The position numbers and the translations under genes are program-made. DNA of 9,347 bases, taken from the NCBI GenBank assembly GCA_010031285.1, contig RHAY01000020.1, positions 1 through 9,347 of the forward strand, written 5' to 3'. This document shows, in pieces, positions 1 through 6,550 of the stretch. The notes under the pieces were generated by a model. That model did no database searches. It saw only the letters and a list, made by a program, of their open reading frames with translations, and had not been told where the DNA came from. This stretch comes from Methylophilaceae bacterium (GTDB taxonomy: Bacteria; Pseudomonadota; Gammaproteobacteria; Burkholderiales; Methylophilaceae). Position 1 is the first letter of the stretch. Every line of letters begins with the position of its first letter.

Positions 1-4
1 GATA

Positions 5-772
5 TTAGACGTTAAATCTAAAATGCATAACATCGCCATCTTTAACGATGTATTCCTTGCCTTCTAAACGCATTTTCCCAGCTTCTTTAGATTTTTGTTC
101 GCCGTTGTAAGCAATGAAATCATCGTAAGAAATAACCTCAGCTCGAATGAAACCCTTTTCAAAGTCTGTATGAATTACACCGGCAGCTTCAGGCGCAGTC
201 GCACCTTTTTTTACAGTCCACGCTCTTACTTCTTTCACACCTGCAGTGAAGTATGTTTGTAAGCCAAGGAGAGTATAAGCAGACCTAATTACTCTATTAA
301 GACCTGGTTCTTCTAACCCTAACTCACTTAAAAATATCGCCTTATCATCATCTTCTAAATCAGCAATCTCTTCAGCCAAAATAAGTTCTGTATTGATGAC
401 CTCAATATCAGAAAGAGGATCTACCTTGCCAGAAACGTGAACAATATTGTCATCTTGAAAGCATCGAACGACATGGACAATAGCGTCAGTTTCTCTAATA
501 TTTGCTAAAAATTTATTACCAAGACCTTCACCTTTTGATGCACCGGCAACAAGACCTGCGATGTCAACAAATTCAACTATAGCTGGTTGCGTTTTTTCTG
601 GGTTAACAATAGCTATAAGTTTTTCAATTCTAGGATCTGGCACCTCTACAATTCCAATATTGGGTTCTATGGTACAGAAAGGGTAGTTTTCTGCAGCGAT
701 ACTTGCCTTAGTAATTGCATTGAATAGCGTTGATTTTCCAACGTTAGGTAATCCAACAATTCCACATTTCAT
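5..772 (-). CDS. ychF: YchF/OLA1-type redox-responsive ATPase with a ~106-residue internal in-frame deletion
   Basis: YchF is an Obg-related P-loop ATPase that binds ribosomes and is implicated in stress and translation control. Visible here are the P-loop GLPNVGKS (residues 7-14), the G3 motif DIAG (70-73), the family stretch GASKGEGLGN (77-86) and an intact C-terminal TGS domain from about residue 170, ending KDGDVMHFRFNV. The protein is 255 aa, against 363 aa for E. coli YchF as I recall it. Aligned by eye, residues 1-133 match E. coli up to 135, and residue 134 onward matches from about 242. The helical coiled-coil insert and the NVNE (G4) motif are therefore absent. The frame stays open and conserved across the junction (genomic 373/374). 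The ATG start fits the family start (KCGIVG); the upstream SD is weak (AAAGAAA). It lies 13 nt after pth and is probably co-transcribed. Family identity is certain. Whether the protein works, or the deletion is an assembly artefact, is not. Confidence 0.93.
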   Translation of the reverse strand: MKCGIVGLPNVGKSTLFNAITKASIAAENYPFCTIEPNIGIVEVPDPRIEKLIAIVNPEKTQPAIVEFVDIAGLVAGASKGEGLGNKFLANIRETDAIVHVVRCFQDDNIVHVSGKVDPLSDIEVINTELILAEEIADLEDDDKAIFLSELGLEEPGLNRVIRSAYTLLGLQTYFTAGVKEVRAWTVKKGATAPEAAGVIHTDFEKGFIRAEVISYDDFIAYNGEQKSKEAGKMRLEGKEYIVKDGDVMHFRFNV

Positions 773-785
773 AATTTATTTTTCT

Positions 786-1361
786 TTATTTATTGGTATG
801 AAGATTGAGCATTGCTTTTTCAAATTGACCTGATGCAATTTCATTAAAAAGACGACTGCTTATTTCTATAGATTCATCAATGAGATCTCTCTCTTTGGAT
901 GAAGGATTTTTTAATACGTAATCAACAACTAAATGTTTTTCACCTGGGTGCCCAATACCAATCTTTAAGCGCCAAAAGTCTTGAGATCCAATAGAGGTAA
1001 ATATACTTTTAAGGCCATTATGTCCTCCATGGCTGCCGCCAAATTTCAGTTTGGCTTGTCCAATATTTATATCAAGATCGTCATGAACAACCAGAATTTC
1101 GTTTGGATTTATTTTGTAAAACTTTGTAATTGCTGCAAGCGCTTTGCCACTTTCATTCATAAATGTATTGGGTTTTGCAAAATAAAATTCTTCTGTATTC
1201 GAAGACTTTCCAAAACTTGAGAAAAATTTATCAATATTTTGTAAGTTGATATTCTGTTGATGAGCGACAAGATCAATCCACCAAAAACCTGCATTGTGTC
1301 TGGTGTCAGAATATTTTTCGCCAGGATTTCCTAGGCCTATAAATAATTTAATTTGGCTCAT
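786..1361 (-). CDS. pth: Peptidyl-tRNA hydrolase
   Basis: Pth cleaves the ester bond of peptidyl-tRNA released from stalled ribosomes and recycles tRNA in the cytoplasm. The 191-aa length is close to the usual ~194. The bacterial Pth signature GLGNPGEKYSDTRHNAGF runs from about residue 9 to 26. Expected active-site residues are present: Asn12, catalytic His22, Asn69 in FMNESG, Asp94 in HDDLD, and His114/Asn115 in GGHNGLKS. The ATG at 1361 is the only sensible start and matches the family N-terminus. It has no Shine-Dalgarno: the preceding bases are U-rich and belong to the rplY terminator (U-tract 1365-1370). Translation may therefore rely on ribosomal protein S1, and transcription on read-through or on a promoter inside rplY. 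ychF follows after 13 nt. Confidence 0.97.
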   Translation of the reverse strand: MSQIKLFIGLGNPGEKYSDTRHNAGFWWIDLVAHQQNINLQNIDKFFSSFGKSSNTEEFYFAKPNTFMNESGKALAAITKFYKINPNEILVVHDDLDINIGQAKLKFGGSHGGHNGLKSIFTSIGSQDFWRLKIGIGHPGEKHLVVDYVLKNPSSKERDLIDESIEISSRLFNEIASGQFEKAMLNLHTNK

Positions 1362-1364
1362 ATG

Positions 1365-1402
1365 AAAAAATAAGGCGCACTTTTTTAAATTAAGTGCGCC
1401 TT
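1365..1402 (-). terminator. Intrinsic terminator after rplY, abutting the pth start codon
   Basis: A perfect 11-bp inverted repeat has arms at 1392-1402 and 1372-1382 (AAGGCGCACTT / AAGTGCGCCTT) around a 9-nt loop. On the minus strand it is followed by A and then six Ts (1370-1365), the normal arrangement of a Rho-independent terminator for rplY. The plus strand lacks a matching T-run, so it works in one direction. The T-run ends only 3 nt before the pth ATG, so the hairpin occupies the place where a pth ribosome-binding site would be. Confidence 0.85.
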
Positions 1403-1420
1403 GTTCATATCAAAGCTAGA

Positions 1421-2116
1421 TTATTTAGCTTTTTCTGATTTAGCATCTTCAGCCGGAGCTGCATCTGCTGCCTTAGCGCCCTCAGCTGCTGGGGCAGCTG
1501 CATCAGCAGCACTTTCTGCTGGCTTAGCTTCAACTTCCTCGACTACAGCTCTTGGTTTAGCAACAGAAGTTACTGCTGCATCATTACCATGAGTGAGCTG
1601 AACGAATTCAACACCCTCAGGCATCTTAATTTCTGATAAATGAATCGATTGACCAATATCAAGTGTTGCCAAATCGACTTCAATAAACTCAGGAAGATTT
1701 TTTGGTAAACAAGAGATATTTGCTTCAGTCATGATATGCGAAACAATTCCGCCGTTAAGTTTTACACCTGGAGAAACTTCAGCATTAATAAAGTGGAATG
1801 GCACTTTAACGTGAATTTTTTCGTTTTCATTCACACGTTGAAAATCAATATGCTGAATTGTATTTCTTACAGGATGCATTTGATAATCTCTTAATAGGAC
1901 AGACTCTTTATTGCCTTCTAAATTTAGCGTTAAGATTGATGCATGAAATGCTTCATGTCTAAATTGCAAAAATAAAGATTTTTGTTCAAGGTCAAGAGAT
2001 ATGGGCTCTTTGCCACCACCATATAAAATTCCAGGAACACTTCCAGCGTGGCGAAGACGGCGGCTCGCACCCGTACCTTTCACATCACGTTTTGTTGCAT
2101 TAATTTCAATTTTCAT
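1421..2116 (-). CDS. rplY: 50S ribosomal protein L25 (CTC/TL5 long form) with Ala-rich acidic tail
   Basis: L25 binds 5S rRNA in the large ribosomal subunit; the long CTC form is also called a general stress protein. The N-terminal 5S-binding domain spans about residues 4-92, with GTGASRRLRHAGSVPGILYG (14-33) and the hallmark HPVRNTIQHIDF (81-92). The C-terminal beta domain spans about 98-186. From about 187 to 231 comes a low-complexity tail rich in Ala, Glu and Asp with Pro and terminal Lys, much longer than E. coli L25, which has only the first domain. The ATG start is supported by a strong Shine-Dalgarno, AAGGAG, at 2123-2128. The gene lies 73 nt downstream of prs and ends in an intrinsic terminator. 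Confidence 0.97.
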   Translation of the reverse strand: MKIEINATKRDVKGTGASRRLRHAGSVPGILYGGGKEPISLDLEQKSLFLQFRHEAFHASILTLNLEGNKESVLLRDYQMHPVRNTIQHIDFQRVNENEKIHVKVPFHFINAEVSPGVKLNGGIVSHIMTEANISCLPKNLPEFIEVDLATLDIGQSIHLSEIKMPEGVEFVQLTHGNDAAVTSVAKPRAVVEEVEAKPAESAADAAAPAAEGAKAADAAPAEDAKSEKAK

Positions 2117-2122
2117 TTGTTA

Positions 2123-2128
2123 CTCCTT
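2123..2128 (-). promoter_or_regulatory. Strong ribosome-binding site of rplY
   Basis: AAGGAG on the minus strand, six nt before the rplY ATG. It is the strongest Shine-Dalgarno match in the window, as expected for a ribosomal protein gene, and contrasts with the missing SD of pth and the weak ones of lolB and ispE. Confidence 0.85.
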
Positions 2129-2136
2129 ATTTAAAT

Positions 2137-2160
2137 CTGCATTCCGCGACCAGACTGCAG
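2137..2160 (-). promoter_or_regulatory. Candidate leader hairpin upstream of rplY
   Basis: The minus strand can fold CTGCA-G-TCTG / CGGA-A-TGCAG around a GTCG loop: nine pairs (one of them G-U) interrupted by one G-A mismatch. It sits 8 nt before the rplY Shine-Dalgarno in the 73-nt prs-rplY spacer. There is no U-tract after it, so it is not an intrinsic terminator. It could be an mRNA processing or regulatory element, or chance. Confidence 0.35.
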
Positions 2161-2189
2161 CAGTTTATTGGCCAACATGACCAAATGCA

Positions 2190-3140
2190 TTACTCCATAA
2201 AAAGAGAACTTACGGAGTCACCTTGGCTTATGCGACGAATCGTTTCAGCCAAAAGCTCAGCAACACTAAGTTGCCTAATTTTTTTACATGCCATTGCCGC
2301 TTTGCTTAGCGGAATAGTATTTGTTACAACCAATTCATCTAATTCAGATTCGGTAATAATTTTTGTTGCTTCCCCTGAAAGAATAGGGTGTGTTGCATAA
2401 GCCACTACTTTAATGGCGCCATTCTTTTTTAAAGCAGTTGCAGCTTCACATAGTGTATTTGCAGTATCAACCATGTCATCAATAATGATGCAGGTTCTGT
2501 TTTCTACTTCACCGATAATGTTCATTACTTTAGACACGTTTGGTTTCGGCCGACGTTTATCAATAATTGCAAGATCGGAGCCTAATTGTTTAGCACACGC
2601 TCTAGCTCTTACAACACCACCGACATCAGGGGACACCACCACGAGATTTTTATGATTTTGTTCAAGCAAATCTTTGAGAAGAACCGGTGTTGCATAGATA
2701 TTGTCTACAGGAATATCAAAGAATCCTTGAATCTGGTCGGAATGTAGATCCATAGTAAGGAGTCTATTTACACCAACACTCGTAAGCATATTCGCTACAA
2801 CTTTTGCAGTAATTGCAACACGCGCTGATCTTGGTCTTCTGTCTTGTCTTGAGTAGCCAAGATAAGGAATTGCCGCGGTAATTCTTGAAGCGGATGATCT
2901 TCTTAAGGCATCTACAATCACCATAACTTCCATTAAGTTATCGTTAGTAGGATGACTTGTGGATTGAAGAACAAAAACATCTCTTCCGCGGACATTTTCA
3001 AGAAGTTCAACCATAACTTCGCCATCACTAAAACGACCTACATCGGCTCGCCCAAGATGAATGCCGAGGTTCTCAGCCACTTGCTCAGCAAGCAGAGGGT
3101 TGGCGTTCCCAGTAAATATCATGACGCTATTATTGTCCAA
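2190..3140 (-). CDS. prs: Ribose-phosphate pyrophosphokinase (PRPP synthase)
   Basis: Prs transfers pyrophosphate from ATP to ribose-5-phosphate, giving PRPP for purine, pyrimidine, histidine, tryptophan and NAD synthesis. At 316 aa it is full length (E. coli about 315). Visible are the catalytic loop SRQDRRPRSAR (97-107), the MDLHSDQIQGFF motif with His133 (130-141), the active-site KRR (195-197) and the PRPP-binding loop DDMVDTANT (221-229). The start is TTG at 3140, supported by AGGA at 3149-3152, 8 nt upstream. The next candidate, ATG at residue 7, has no good SD and would shorten the family N-terminus (...SVMIFTGNANP). The gene starts 36 nt after the tRNA-Gln, from whose precursor its mRNA is probably cut. 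Confidence 0.96.
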   Translation of the reverse strand: MDNNSVMIFTGNANPLLAEQVAENLGIHLGRADVGRFSDGEVMVELLENVRGRDVFVLQSTSHPTNDNLMEVMVIVDALRRSSASRITAAIPYLGYSRQDRRPRSARVAITAKVVANMLTSVGVNRLLTMDLHSDQIQGFFDIPVDNIYATPVLLKDLLEQNHKNLVVVSPDVGGVVRARACAKQLGSDLAIIDKRRPKPNVSKVMNIIGEVENRTCIIIDDMVDTANTLCEAATALKKNGAIKVVAYATHPILSGEATKIITESELDELVVTNTIPLSKAAMACKKIRQLSVAELLAETIRRISQGDSVSSLFME

Positions 3141-3148
3141 AATCTCGG

Positions 3149-3152
3149 TCCT
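3149..3152 (-). promoter_or_regulatory. Ribosome-binding site that decides the prs TTG start
   Basis: AGGA on the minus strand, separated by 8 nt from the TTG at 3140. It favours the TTG over the internal ATG at 3122, from which it is 26 nt away. Confidence 0.6.
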
Positions 3153-3176
3153 AGTTATGAGCGGTCTATTTAAAAA

Positions 3177-3253
3177 TGGCAGGGGAGGAAGGATTCGAAC
3201 CTTCGCATGCTGGAATCAAAATCCAGTGCCTTAACCAGCTTGGCGACTCCCCT
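3177..3253 (-). tRNA. tRNA-Gln (anticodon UUG)
   Basis: A complete cloverleaf on the minus strand: acceptor AGGGGAG (3247-3253) pairs with CTCCCCT (3181-3187). The D stem is GCC/GGC, the anticodon stem CTGGA/TCCAG encloses the loop TTTTGAT, and the T stem GAAGG/CCTTC encloses TTCGAAT. The anticodon is TTG (3217-3219), reading CAA and, by wobble, CAG. The discriminator is G, and the 3' CCA (3177-3179) is encoded. The 5' end is 4 nt downstream of the ispE stop and prs follows after 36 nt. It must therefore be cut out of an ispE-prs transcript by RNase P and 3' nucleases unless a promoter lies inside ispE. Confidence 0.97.
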
Positions 3254-3257
3254 ATAG

Positions 3258-4139
3258 TTATTCTGTTCCCAGCATTAAATTCAAATGCGGGTGGCTATTT
3301 AATCCTCTTACTATGAAGCCTAGTGTATCCTGAGGCTTTTTTTCTAAAATTTCTTTACCTTCAGCTATCGAACCTAAAGGCATGAAGATACATGATCCTG
3401 AGCCTGTCATTTTTGCGTGGCCAAACTGGCTTAACCAGTCAAAAACAAGAGAAATGCCTTTAAATTTTTTTAAGACCCCTTTTTCTAAGTCATTGGCCAA
3501 ATTTTTGAGGTCCAATTCGTCGGAAAAGCCTGCTATTTTCAATGGAATCCGGTCTTTTGTCAATTCAAGTGATTCAAAAACCGCTTTCGTAGAAACCTTT
3601 TCATTGGGTGCTAAAACGAGGTAATCTTCTGTCGGATTTGAAAAGGGGGTAAGTTTTTCGCCTATCCCTTCAGCCCAAGCATTTTGGCCAAAAATAAAGA
3701 AAGGGATATCAGCCCCCAATTTAAGAGCTAATTCTTGGAGTTCTTTTTGACTGAGTTGGCAATGCCAAAGGTTATTTAAGGCAATAAGAATCGTTGCTGC
3801 GTCCGAGCTTCCACCGCCAAGACCAGCCTCCATTGGAATATTTTTTTTAATAAAAATTTCTGCCCCAGACTGATTTTCAGCAAAAGGCTTTAGTATTTGA
3901 GCGGCTTTAATAGCTAAATCATCATTTTCTTGAATCGTTGGATGGTCGGAAACGCGACGAATATTCCCAGATGTATTTGCTTTAATAAAAATATGGTCAT
4001 AAAGATTAATAAGTTGAAAAACTGTTTGTATGTTGTGATAGCCATCAGCGCGCTTATTAATGACATGAAGGAATAGATTTAATTTAGCTGGCGCTAAAAA
4101 TTCCTTGAATCCAATATCTCTGAGTTCATTTGCCTGCAA
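3258..4139 (-). CDS. ispE: 4-diphosphocytidyl-2-C-methyl-D-erythritol kinase
   Basis: IspE phosphorylates CDP-methylerythritol in the MEP pathway to isoprenoids. It is a GHMP-fold kinase. From the TTG at 4139 it has 293 aa: PAKLNLFLHV with catalytic Lys19, RADGYH (30-35), the glycine-rich ATP loop GLGGGSSDAAT (106-116), GADIPF with catalytic Asp144, and the third GHMP motif MTGSGSC (244-250). There is no in-frame ATG. Candidates are TTG at 4160 (no SD, 35-bp overlap with lolB), TTG at 4139 (GAAGAG about 10 nt upstream, 14-bp overlap) and ATT at 4115, which gives the most family-like length (285 aa). I chose 4139 as a compromise. The lolB stop also overlaps an out-of-frame ATG (ATGA at 4126-4129), discussed in the findings. 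The tRNA follows the stop after 4 nt. Confidence 0.93.
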   Translation of the reverse strand: MQANELRDIGFKEFLAPAKLNLFLHVINKRADGYHNIQTVFQLINLYDHIFIKANTSGNIRRVSDHPTIQENDDLAIKAAQILKPFAENQSGAEIFIKKNIPMEAGLGGGSSDAATILIALNNLWHCQLSQKELQELALKLGADIPFFIFGQNAWAEGIGEKLTPFSNPTEDYLVLAPNEKVSTKAVFESLELTKDRIPLKIAGFSDELDLKNLANDLEKGVLKKFKGISLVFDWLSQFGHAKMTGSGSCIFMPLGSIAEGKEILEKKPQDTLGFIVRGLNSHPHLNLMLGTE

Positions 4140-4743
4140 TGTTAATAATCTCTTCAACAATAAAATTAAGACTAAAAGTACCTTGTGTTATTGATATTTT
4201 GGATGGAATAGTAAGCTTATCTTGAGTTTTAAATGCATGAATTACAATATCCCATTCATCGTTATAAAAATGTGTAGTGCGATTAAATTGATTATCTTCT
4301 TTGTGTAAATTTTTAATCCGTTCAACATGATTTGTAATGAGGTGTCTAAACAAATCCGGTGATATATTTTTCCCGAATAAGCCATTTACATATTGATCAA
4401 ATTCAACACCAGATAAAATTTTCCCATTAGCATCAATGATCTTTTTTTCTTTAGTGGAATATATTATTTTTGCGATTTGATTATTAAAAGGGGAAAAGAT
4501 ATCAATTTCATCCTGATTATTTTTGTAACGCCAAATAAGCCGTCCTGATCCACCTTTAGACTCAATCGAGTAAGCAAATTTAGCTTTTATAGAGAATTCT
4601 TCAATAAAACGATTTTCATCGATCGCTTGAGATGTTTCAATGGATGGGACGTGAGATTTAAAAACCTCAAATGGATCTTGTAAAGATGCGCAAGCCGAAA
4701 GAAGAGAAACTGCTAAAAAAATTAGAGCATATTTAAAATTCAA
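4126..4743 (-). CDS. lolB: Outer-membrane lipoprotein receptor LolB
   Basis: LolB accepts lipoproteins from periplasmic LolA and inserts them into the outer membrane. At 205 aa it matches the family (~207). It starts with a lipoprotein signal: a basic residue at 4, a hydrophobic stretch at 5-15, and the lipobox LLSAC with acylated Cys18. Ala19 at +2 fits outer-membrane sorting. The mature part has the LolB-like pattern GSGRLIWRYKNNQDEIDIFSPF (65-86). The start is TTG at 4743, the only plausible start after the upstream in-frame stop, and it gives a well-formed signal peptide. The SD is weak (AAGAG about 11 nt before). It lies 21 nt after the TPR gene and overlaps ispE, as in the known lolB-ispE arrangement. 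Sequence similarity is modest, as is usual for LolB. Confidence 0.88.
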   Translation of the reverse strand: MNFKYALIFLAVSLLSACASLQDPFEVFKSHVPSIETSQAIDENRFIEEFSIKAKFAYSIESKGGSGRLIWRYKNNQDEIDIFSPFNNQIAKIIYSTKEKKIIDANGKILSGVEFDQYVNGLFGKNISPDLFRHLITNHVERIKNLHKEDNQFNRTTHFYNDEWDIVIHAFKTQDKLTIPSKISITQGTFSLNFIVEEIINIAGK

Positions 4744-4764
4744 TTGACGGTTAACTCTTGAAAA

Positions 4765-6441
4765 TTAATGAAGTCTTTTAACTGTTTCTTTTAAAATCTC
4801 ATTATCAGGAAATGATTGAAGAGAAAGTTGCCAAATATCATTAGCTTCATTTTTCTTTCCTTGAGCCCATAAAATCTCGCCAAAGTGAGCTGCAATTTCA
4901 GGATCCGGTTGGATATCGTATGCTTTTTGAATAAAAGAAAGGGCGGAATCTAATTTACCCAACCGATAATATAGCCAGCCCATACTATCTAAAATATAGT
5001 GATTGTTAGGGGCGATTGATAAAGCAACTTCAATATATTTTTTAGCATCTTCTAAGTTAATATTTCGATCGGCATATGAATATCCAAGTGCGTTATAAGC
5101 AACAGCATAATCAGGTTTGATTTTAATAGCTTCTCTTAAAAGCTTTTCCATTAGATCGTATTTATTTAACTTGTCAGCAAGAAGTGCATAATCAAATTTA
5201 AATTCAGGCGAGTTAGGAAAATTTGACGCTTCCTTTTGCATGAGCTGAAAAGCTTCTTGGTGACGATTAGCTCTTGAAAGTAATGATGTTTTTGATTGAA
5301 TGAGGCTTAAATTCTCTTCTGGTGAATTTGCTTTGGTACTGTTTAAAAAAAGCAAGGCTTTATCAACGGATTCGTTTTTAGCAATGATTTCTGCTGTCAT
5401 CAGTTTTGATTCAATAAAGTGCGGCCCATTGTTAATTTTATTAAGCCATGTGATCGCAGCTTCATTTTCATTTTTTTTATCTGCTATCTTGGCAAGATAG
5501 ATAAATATTTGATCTTTATCTTTAGGATTTCTTTTGAGACTTTGTAAGAAATATTTTTCTGCAAGATCATAATCTTCGAGCTCGACTGATAATAAGCCAA
5601 CAGCTATTGTGATTTCTGCAGAACTATTAGCAGTATTTACAAGCTTAATAAATTCATTTTTTGCTTCATTAAACTTTCGACCGTTAGTAAGTAATTTTGC
5701 ATATTCGAGTCTTACTTCATTTGATTTTGGGTATTTTTTTAAAAATTCACTGTAAAAAAGAAGGGCTCTTTCAGGATTTTCTTGGGCTGTGATCTGCCCT
5801 TTGAATAAAATAGGCATTTCCCAATCTGGCTTAATTTGGTTAATAGTAGCAAGTTCTTTTTCATATGTTTTTTGATCTTTGATTAACCAAGCCGCATGAG
5901 CAACCGCAAAATGTGCCTCAGCTAATTTAGGATAGGGCTGGGCCAATTCAGTAACAAGGGTTAATACAGCTTTTTTATCGGGTACTCTGGAGAGCAAACT
6001 ATTTAAGTATAAAAAACCACTCGCCCTCGTTTTTTCTTTAAGTAAAAGTTTTTGAAGAATTGGTTTTGCTTCATTGAGCTTATTGTTTGCAACTAGAATT
6101 TCACTGAGTGCTTGTTGGGCATCAATAGAGTCTTTATTGAGTTCATTCCAAATTTTGGAGGCTTCTAAGGCTATCGTGCCATTGCGTGTGTATGTCGTAA
6201 GTTTTGTGGCCCGCTCCGCCAAAAGTGCACTATCGGTTTGCTTAGCTAGATCTAAAAAAAGTTCGCTGGCAAGATTAAGTTCCCCGCGCTGAGAGGCTAT
6301 TTCAGCTAATAGCAGCCTAAAAACAAGATCAGGATTGGTATAATCACCGTCTGAACTCATTGGATCAGGTTTAGCATTAGCGTTAGCAAAAATACTGAAG
6401 GATAGAAGAGTTAGAAGTGTAATTATTCGAAGCTGATGCAT
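4765..6441 (-). CDS. Periplasmic or outer-membrane-associated TPR-repeat protein
   Basis: The protein has 558 aa from the ATG at 6441, chosen because AGGA sits 6 nt upstream and because it gives a clean Sec signal peptide: HQLR, a hydrophobic core at residues 6-18, and an AxA-type site near NANA-KP (about 20-24). The rest is helical TPR solenoid. The clearest units are YNALGYSYAD... (about 449-480), ILDSMGWLYYRLGKLDSAL (483-501) continuing to DIQP, and HFGEILWAQGKKNEA (519-533). Earlier units such as DYDLAEKYFLQSLKRNP (290-306) are more degenerate. TPR proteins are scaffolds. Being placed just before lolB suggests an envelope role, but no partner can be named. The frame is open upstream to 6567; that longer start would run through the promoter region and lacks support. 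Confidence 0.85.
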   Translation of the reverse strand: MHQLRIITLLTLLSFSIFANANAKPDPMSSDGDYTNPDLVFRLLLAEIASQRGELNLASELFLDLAKQTDSALLAERATKLTTYTRNGTIALEASKIWNELNKDSIDAQQALSEILVANNKLNEAKPILQKLLLKEKTRASGFLYLNSLLSRVPDKKAVLTLVTELAQPYPKLAEAHFAVAHAAWLIKDQKTYEKELATINQIKPDWEMPILFKGQITAQENPERALLFYSEFLKKYPKSNEVRLEYAKLLTNGRKFNEAKNEFIKLVNTANSSAEITIAVGLLSVELEDYDLAEKYFLQSLKRNPKDKDQIFIYLAKIADKKNENEAAITWLNKINNGPHFIESKLMTAEIIAKNESVDKALLFLNSTKANSPEENLSLIQSKTSLLSRANRHQEAFQLMQKEASNFPNSPEFKFDYALLADKLNKYDLMEKLLREAIKIKPDYAVAYNALGYSYADRNINLEDAKKYIEVALSIAPNNHYILDSMGWLYYRLGKLDSALSFIQKAYDIQPDPEIAAHFGEILWAQGKKNEANDIWQLSLQSFPDNEILKETVKRLH

Positions 6442-6465
6442 AAAGTTTCCTGAGATTTGATTTCT

Positions 6466-6494
6466 ACAATAGTTTAAACTAATTTGACTGATAA
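6466..6494 (-). promoter_or_regulatory. Candidate sigma70-type promoter for the TPR-lolB-ispE operon
   Basis: On the minus strand TTATCA (6489-6494) and TATTGT (6466-6471) are 17 bp apart, each 4 of 6 to consensus. Initiation near 6459 would leave a leader of about 18 nt carrying the AGGA site. The spacer contains the palindrome at 6470-6481. AT-rich DNA yields such matches easily, so this is tentative. Confidence 0.35.
6470..6481. repeat. 12-bp perfect palindrome in the divergent control region
   Basis: TAGTTTAAACTA is its own reverse complement. It overlaps the candidate minus-strand promoter, where a dimeric regulator or simple AT-rich chance could explain it. Confidence 0.5.
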
Positions 6495-6503
6495 ATAGTC
6501 CGA

Positions 6504-6523
6504 TAACCAACATGAGATGGTTA
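6504..6523. repeat. Spaced inverted repeat, possible operator
   Basis: TAACCA (6504-6509) and TGGTTA (6518-6523) are inverted around an 8-nt spacer, about midway between the two divergent genes. An overlapping second pair, GGTT-aata-AACC (6519-6530), reuses the right arm. Operator-like layout, but no regulator is known. Confidence 0.35.
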
Positions 6524-6550
6524 ATAAACCAAAACAATATTTTTAATATG

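Noticed and set aside
1401..1592. Plus-strand open frame rich in Ala and Ser
   Set aside because: It is the antisense of the repetitive rplY tail and overlaps the terminator arm; no start signal and no family resemblance.
2155..2189. TTGGCCAA palindrome and possible terminator after prs
   Set aside because: The possible stem is short and no T-run follows on the minus strand, so termination between prs and rplY is not supported.
2185..3173. Several plus-strand open frames of 70-80 codons opposite prs
   Set aside because: They mirror a highly conserved gene and have no ribosome-binding sites or recognisable motifs. One runs into the prs leader close to the tRNA.
6484..6489. TTGACT on the plus strand as a -35 box
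   Set aside because: No acceptable -10 hexamer lies 16-18 bp downstream (the bases read CCAACA), and it is too far from the TATAAT at 6551.
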